Part shown: positions 59,905 through 64,000 of the stretch, piece after piece
Numbering within the stretch: the stretch's first letter is position 1
Layout of the letters: each line of letters begins with the position of its first letter
Source of the DNA: Peromyscus leucopus
Taxonomy: Eukaryota; Chordata; Mammalia; Rodentia; Cricetidae
Direction of reading: 5' to 3'
DNA: 64,000 nucleotides
Assembly (NCBI RefSeq): GCF_004664715.2
Contig: NC_051072.1
Span: 31,579,994-31,643,993 of the forward strand
Notes under the pieces: model-generated
The model's database searches: none
What the model saw: the letters and a program-made list of their open reading frames with translations, nothing else
What the model was told of the DNA's origin: nothing
Translations under genes and position numbers: made by a program

Positions 59905-59995
59905 TGTCTTAGTTAAGGTTTCTATTGCTGTGATAAAAGACCATGACCAAAAGCAACTCGGGAAAGAAAGGGTTAATTTCAGCTTACAATGCTCA
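59905..59995 (+). repeat. Mid-repetitive element fragment
   Basis: 'cttagttaaggtttctattgctgtgataaaagaccatgaccaaaagcaactcggg' then 'gggttaatttcagcttaca'. Truncated after about 90 bases. Confidence 0.8.
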
Positions 59996-60128
59996 GGTCA
60001 CACATAAAATTAGCTAGCACAGCATGCTTCTTTCTCAAGAAATTTCCTTTAGCAGGAAATTATGTGTTGAAACACAACCAAAAGATGGTCACATATCCAC
60101 AAATTAAGAATCAAAAGTGGGAAAGCCA

Positions 60129-60323
60129 GGGCTGGAGAGATAGCTCAACAGTTAAGAGCAGTGACTATTCTTCCAGAGGACCTGGGTTCAATTCCCAGCA
60201 ACCACATGGCAGCTCACAACTATCTGTAACTTCAGTTCCAAGGGACCTGACACCCTCACACAGACATACATACAAGCAAAACACCAATGCATGTAAAATA
60301 AAAATAAATTTAAAAAAAAAAAG
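60129..60323 (+). repeat. B2 SINE
   Basis: ggctggagagatagctcaacagttaagagc to 'aaaataaatttaaaaaaaaaa'. The flanks AAAAGTGGGAAAGCCA and AAAAGTGGGGAAGTCA form a target duplication with two mismatches. Confidence 0.95.
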
Positions 60324-60737
60324 TGGGGAAGTCAATTTTTGGACTGAGGGTAGGGGAATAGGTGGAACTCCATTGCTCAGTAAAGGGTCTATGATGGAGA
60401 TGCTCGACACGTAACAGGCAGTAAGAAGGGGCTTTTTAAGAATCAGGTACCCTGTAGGAGCTGGCTAAGGAGCCACGGATGTGCTATCAAACCAGCCAGT
60501 CTGAATGCTGGGATAAGGCTGCAGCCCAAACATTAGGTGACAATGCAGAGGCAGAGAAGCTGAAACATGGAAACCAAAGTCCTTTCTCTTGCTCTCTTCT
60601 GTGTCTTGACTGTCTCCTAGGCTAAAGGTCTGTAGATCAAGCAAGTCTGACTCAGCCTGAAGCCTTTTCTAAAGCTGCCCAGCTTCCATCGGCTCTGCTC
60701 AGGATGATTATCAATAGCAGTATGGAATTGAATATGA

Positions 60738-60785
60738 ATATATATATATATATAATACTAGACATATAATTATAGATAAATAGAT

Positions 60786-60840
<55 letters not shown>

Positions 60841-60855
60841 GATAGATAGATAGAT
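60738..60855. repeat. (TA)n and (GATA)n microsatellite
   Basis: TA units at 60738-60754, then about 17 GATA units at 60779-60855. Confidence 0.95.
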
Positions 60856-60879
60856 TGTGGGTGTGTATTTGTGATAGGG

Positions 60880-61003
60880 TCTCACTGGGTAGCCCTTGCT
60901 GGCCTAGAATTTGATATATAAACCAGGCTGGCCTTGAAGAGATCCACCCACTTCTGCCTACAGAGTGATGAGATTAAAGGTGTGTGCCAGCACTCCTGAC
61001 CTA
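60880..61003 (-). repeat. Old B1 SINE, antisense
   Basis: 'gatagggtctcactgggtagcccttgctggcctag' to 'gagattaaaggtgtgtgccagcactcctgacc'. Confidence 0.82.
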
Positions 61004-61495
61004 GAAGTATTTTTTTTTTCTAAACTGTACTGGAGGTCACAGTTTGTTCAGGGCCACTGCTCACATTTAGAAACATGTATTGATAAAGACAGGATGAAGG
61101 TATTCTTTTTAGTGTTTCAAAGCTTTGAATAAAGTAGGACACATTGGAGTCTCAGGACTGGAGGGTGCAAAGTCTAATTCAAACTAGAAAGGGGGGCTTG
61201 AATCTACCCAGTGAAAGTAACAGCTCTCCAAAGTGACGAAAATAAAGCTTTGTACATGTGCATTCATAGGCTGGAACCCTGGCCCAAATGTCATGCTCAT
61301 CTCAAGGGCAATGAGAAATTATCATGTGAAACAAAGACAGCTAAGACTCAGTTAGGTGACTTTATTAGGCTACTTTTCCACACTTCACATCTGGAAAATT
61401 CTCAGGAAAGACAGATGACTGACCCAGAACCAGGCTCAACACATGCTGTATTATCAAAATTTCACCATTACATTTTTGCATTTTCTGAGATTTGT

Positions 61496-61654
61496 TTTGT
61501 TTTGTTTGTTTTTTTTCAAGACAGGGTTTCTCTGTGTAACTCTGGCTGTCCTGAAACTCATTCTGTAGACCAAGCTGGCATCAAATTTAGAGATCCAGCT
61601 GCCTCTGCCTCCCGAATGCTGGGATTAAAGGTATACGCCACCACTGCCCGGCTC
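61496..61654 (-). repeat. B1 SINE, antisense
   Basis: 'caagacagggtttctctgtgtaactctggctgtcctg' to 'ccaccactgcccggct', with a T-rich tail side. Confidence 0.94.
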
Positions 61655-61659
61655 ATTAT

Positions 61660-61845
61660 GAGATTTTTAATTTTTTTTTTTTTTTTTTTTTCCGAGACAG
61701 GGTTTCTCTATGTAGCTTTGTGCCTTTCCTGGAACTCACTTGGTAGCCCAGGCTGGCCTCGAACTCACAGAAATCCGCCTGCCTCTGCCTCCCAAGTGCT
61801 GGGATTAAAGGCGGGCACCACCACCGCCCGGCTGAGATTTTTAAT
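61660..61845 (-). repeat. B1 SINE, antisense, 12-bp TSD
   Basis: GAGATTTTTAAT flanks it at 61660-61671 and 61834-61845. The body is 'ccgagacagggtttctctatgtagc' to 'caccaccgcccggct'. It sits 6 bases from the preceding B1 in the same orientation. Confidence 0.95.
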
Positions 61846-61926
61846 ATTAATAAATGTTACCGAAGTTTTTTCTCTCTCTCATAAGATTTGACCCACCACT
61901 AAGATAATTCATGCCATCATGAATTT

Positions 61927-61948
61927 GTGGGTGGGTGGGTGGGTGGGA
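61927..61948 (+). repeat. (GGGT)n simple repeat
   Basis: About five GGGT units. Confidence 0.9.
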
Positions 61949-62138
61949 CATGATCCCCAGCGGATTAGCAGCTGCACCTCCGCTCTCTTGCTCTGTCTAG
62001 CATTGACAGACAGTCAAGCACACAGAGTCAGCAGGATATATTTTTCCATCATACTCATCAGTGACATTGTTGAGGAATATTTGTACACTGTGTAACAGTG
62101 TAGTGCCGTGATTGGTGCAATAAACAGCTTCAATTATA

Positions 62139-62291
62139 GGCGGGCGGTGGTAGCGCATGCCTTTAATCCCAGAACTTGGGAGGCAGAGGCAGAGGAATCT
62201 CTGAGTTTGAGGCCAGCCTGACCTGCAGAGTGAGTTCCAGGACAGCCAGGGCTACACAGAGAAACCCTGTCTCAAAAAAAAAATAAAAAAA
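62139..62291 (+). repeat. B1 SINE
   Basis: ggcgggcggtggtagcgcatgcctttaatcc to 'gagaaaccctgtctc' and A tail. Its right half is of the 'ccaggacagccagggctac' type. Confidence 0.94.
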
Positions 62292-62773
62292 AGAATGATC
62301 TGGCTCATTAATTCTCGCTCATCAATTTACAGCACAAGATAAAACTGGCTTTTTATCCATATTTATTTGCAATACTAATAAGCAAAGATCATTCTTCCCA
62401 GGAAAAACCAAAAGCAAACCATGTAGATAATATTTACAAAAATATGCACTAATATATAAGCCTAACAAATCTAATAAAATAATAACTATGATATAAGCTG
62501 TTGTACAGATGCCTTTAAATTCTACTCAAATAAAATTATTTCTCCAAACAATAATCAATTTTAAATGAATTACAGAGTTATTAATTTTTAGCAAGGAATA
62601 TCTGAAAGGACCCAAATTAGTAATTTTATGAATGTCTTTAGGATATAGTGCATTCTTAAAAGTTACATTAATGTTAAGTGGGCATTAAAAACAAATGAGT
62701 TGAGTTAAACTGCTCCATGCAAATTTTCAAAGGAGATATGCAACAGCTTTTTGCAGCCCTGCAAGATATGATT
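62292..62773. other. No recognisable feature
   Basis: AT-rich unique intronic sequence. Confidence 0.4.
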
Positions 62774-62927
62774 AAAACTTGTGATGGGCCGGGCGGTGGT
62801 GGCGCACGCCTTTAGTCCCAGCACTCGGGAGGCAGAGCCAGGTGGATCTCTGTGAGTTCAAGGCCAGCCTGGGCTACAAAGCGAGTCCCAGGAAAGGCGC
62901 AAAGCTACACAGAGAAACCCTGTCTCG

Positions 62928-62958
<31 letters not shown>

Positions 62959-62966
62959 TGTGATGG
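62774..62966 (+). repeat. Young B1 SINE with perfect 14-bp TSD
   Basis: AAAACTTGTGATGG at 62774-62787 and 62953-62966 flanks a near-consensus B1 (gccgggcggtggtggcgcacgcc to accctgtctcg) with a pure A tail of about 25. Confidence 0.96.
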
Positions 62967-63108
62967 ACGTAAGCGTGGTGGTGCATGCCTGTCATCACTT
63001 GGGAAGCTGAAGAAGGAAAATCAGAAGTCAAATATCATCCTTGGCTACAGAGCAAGTTTGAAAATAGTCTGGGCTACGTGAGACCCTGTCTCGAAAATAA
63101 ATCAAAAT
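62967..63108 (+). repeat. Old B1-like SINE
   Basis: 'gtaagcgtggtggtgcatgcctgtcatcacttgggaagc' to 'gtgagaccctgtctcg', with an AAATAAATCAAAATAAA tail. Strongly diverged. Confidence 0.75.
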
Positions 63109-63779
63109 AAAAAGCCTGTGGCTGGGAGGTCAGAGGCCCTGGAGGGAACCTATAACTGTAGTGTTGAATATGTGTTTTCACGCTGCCATCTAAATATCTA
63201 CATTTATACCCACATATCAGTGCTGCTCTCAGCCTTGGTAGAGGTTCTTTTTACAGCGCATAGAGGTTAATACTCATCTCTATATATTTCTATATCGACC
63301 CCTCCAAGTACCTTGGAGTACCCCCTGAAAAAGGAAGGTGGAAAAAAAATGTAAAAGCCAGAGAATAGGAAGGAATGCTGTAAAATGCTGCCTTCTAGAC
63401 ATGATTATCTGTACTCATAAAATCACAGAAGTTATGGGGACCTGCACCAGCCATACACAAGATGGGCCCAGTGTTCCATCACGAATGGGATACGTACCAT
63501 TGTACATATATATTACTATACTCTATTTTTGTCCCTAACCACCGTGTCCACCTCCTCCCTACTTTCTATCGACCTCAAATAGTTTCTTCTGGTTTTATAT
63601 TGCACATATTGCAACTTCTCTCCTTTTGTCCTACCCCTCCAGTTAGATCTCAACTGTAGACAAAGTTCAACACCCTTTGTGATAAGAACCATGAAGAAAC
63701 GATGAACACGGGGCACACACCTCAGCACACTGAAAGCATTATGTATGGGGACCTAGAGTCTTCACTGTTCTAAAGGGGG
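63109..63779. other. No recognisable feature
   Basis: Unique intronic sequence; no exon recognised. Confidence 0.4.
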
Positions 63780-64000
63780 AAAAAACCAAAAGTAATGAGA
63801 TAGAAGGGTCTTCACTCTCTCATTCAGTTTAGAAGAACTAAAAGACTTAGCTAGAAAAACAACACAAGAGAAAAAAATAAAGGGGATACAAATTTGGGGG
63901 AGGGGAGACTTAAAAGACCCTGTAGACGCCACTAGAAAACTCTTAGATCTGATCAATATCTTGAACAAAATAGCAGACACAAAAATCAATATATAAAATT
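63780..64000 (+). mobile_element. L1 ORF2 fragment, runs off the edge
   Basis: 'ttagctagaaaaacaacacaagag...aaggggatacaaattgg' and 'actagaaaactcttagatctgatcaatatcttgaacaaaatagcagacac' follow the order of the L1 reverse transcriptase coding strand. Decayed, non-coding. Confidence 0.75.

Larger units (their letters stand above)
47013..64000 (-). other. Emb: Emb (embigin) gene body, 3' half, partial
   Basis: Five exons on the minus strand join with GT-AG splice sites in compatible phases. They give 170 residues plus stop: the end of the Ig1-Ig2 linker, Ig2, the membrane helix and the cytoplasmic tail. Embigin is a type I membrane glycoprotein of the basigin family that acts as an ancillary subunit for monocarboxylate transporters (family knowledge). 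Family members are about 330 residues, so roughly half the protein is here. Signal peptide, Ig1 and promoter are absent and should lie right of 64000. The intron upstream of 55033 is therefore at least 8.9 kb. I searched 55034-64000 for the missing Ig1 exon by eye and saw none. Identity rests on the strong match of the helix and tail to embigin. Confidence 0.93.
55034..64000 (-). other. Emb intron, partial (8.9 kb or more)
   Basis: Follows the exon acceptor at 55033. No upstream Ig1 exon recognised. It contains the repeats listed separately. The stretches 57066-59100 and 60330-60730 are otherwise unique. Confidence 0.75.

Noticed and set aside
61211..61891. 226-codon open frame, the longest in the window
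   Set aside because: Its C-terminal half runs through two antisense B1 elements and their T tails; a chance frame.

Overview
This is nuclear DNA from a rodent, most likely a cricetid (hamster, vole or deer-mouse lineage). Intron/exon structure, B1, B2, B3/B4-type and ID SINEs, L1 pieces, several solo LTRs and many microsatellites show this. The B1 copies carry the 'ccaggaaaggcgcaaagctacacagagaaa' type of right half, which I associate with cricetids rather than mouse. Nothing bacterial, no operon and no CRISPR array is present.

Only one protein-coding gene is supported: the 3' half of Emb (embigin) on the minus strand. Five coding exons lie at 55033-54906, 51947-51668, 50243-50210, 47695-47641 and 47030-47013 (stop). 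Their splice sites and phases join into one 170-residue reading frame. It holds the second Ig domain, a transmembrane helix with the buried glutamate typical of the basigin/embigin family, and the acidic cytoplasmic tail. The first Ig domain, signal peptide and promoter must lie beyond base 64000, because no upstream exon was found between 55034 and 64000.

Layout: 1-47000 is the region downstream of Emb, with no recognisable gene. It is a mosaic of SINEs, old L1 and solo LTRs. The LTRs are at 3857-4268, 4935-5491, 6472-6858, 19166-19660, 22890-23223, 29859-30184, 30247-30764, 38883-39180 and 41378-41846. Five have intact direct repeats abutting their ends (ATATG, CCCT, CCAT, CCCCT, ATCAT). 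A sixth, at 6472, has a flanking repeat offset by one base from its CA end. A 3-kb L1 with 5' UTR, ORF1 and start of ORF2 but no 3' end lies at about 32090-35135. The block 42000-45300 is nearly SINE-free and could be a distal Emb 3' UTR or plain intergenic DNA. From 47013 to 64000 are Emb exons and introns, the introns being dense in SINEs, with an L1 ORF2 fragment running off the right edge.

I found no convincing new biological system. The most useful observations are a poly(A) signal overlapping the Emb stop codon, a cytoplasmic tail split over very small exons, a SINE ending 17 bases from a splice donor, an LTR-like family carrying B1-like modules, a B2-ID composite inside one target-site duplication, and SINE copies with scattered base losses that suggest consensus errors. 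Repeat family names are from recognition by eye and should be checked with RepeatMasker.
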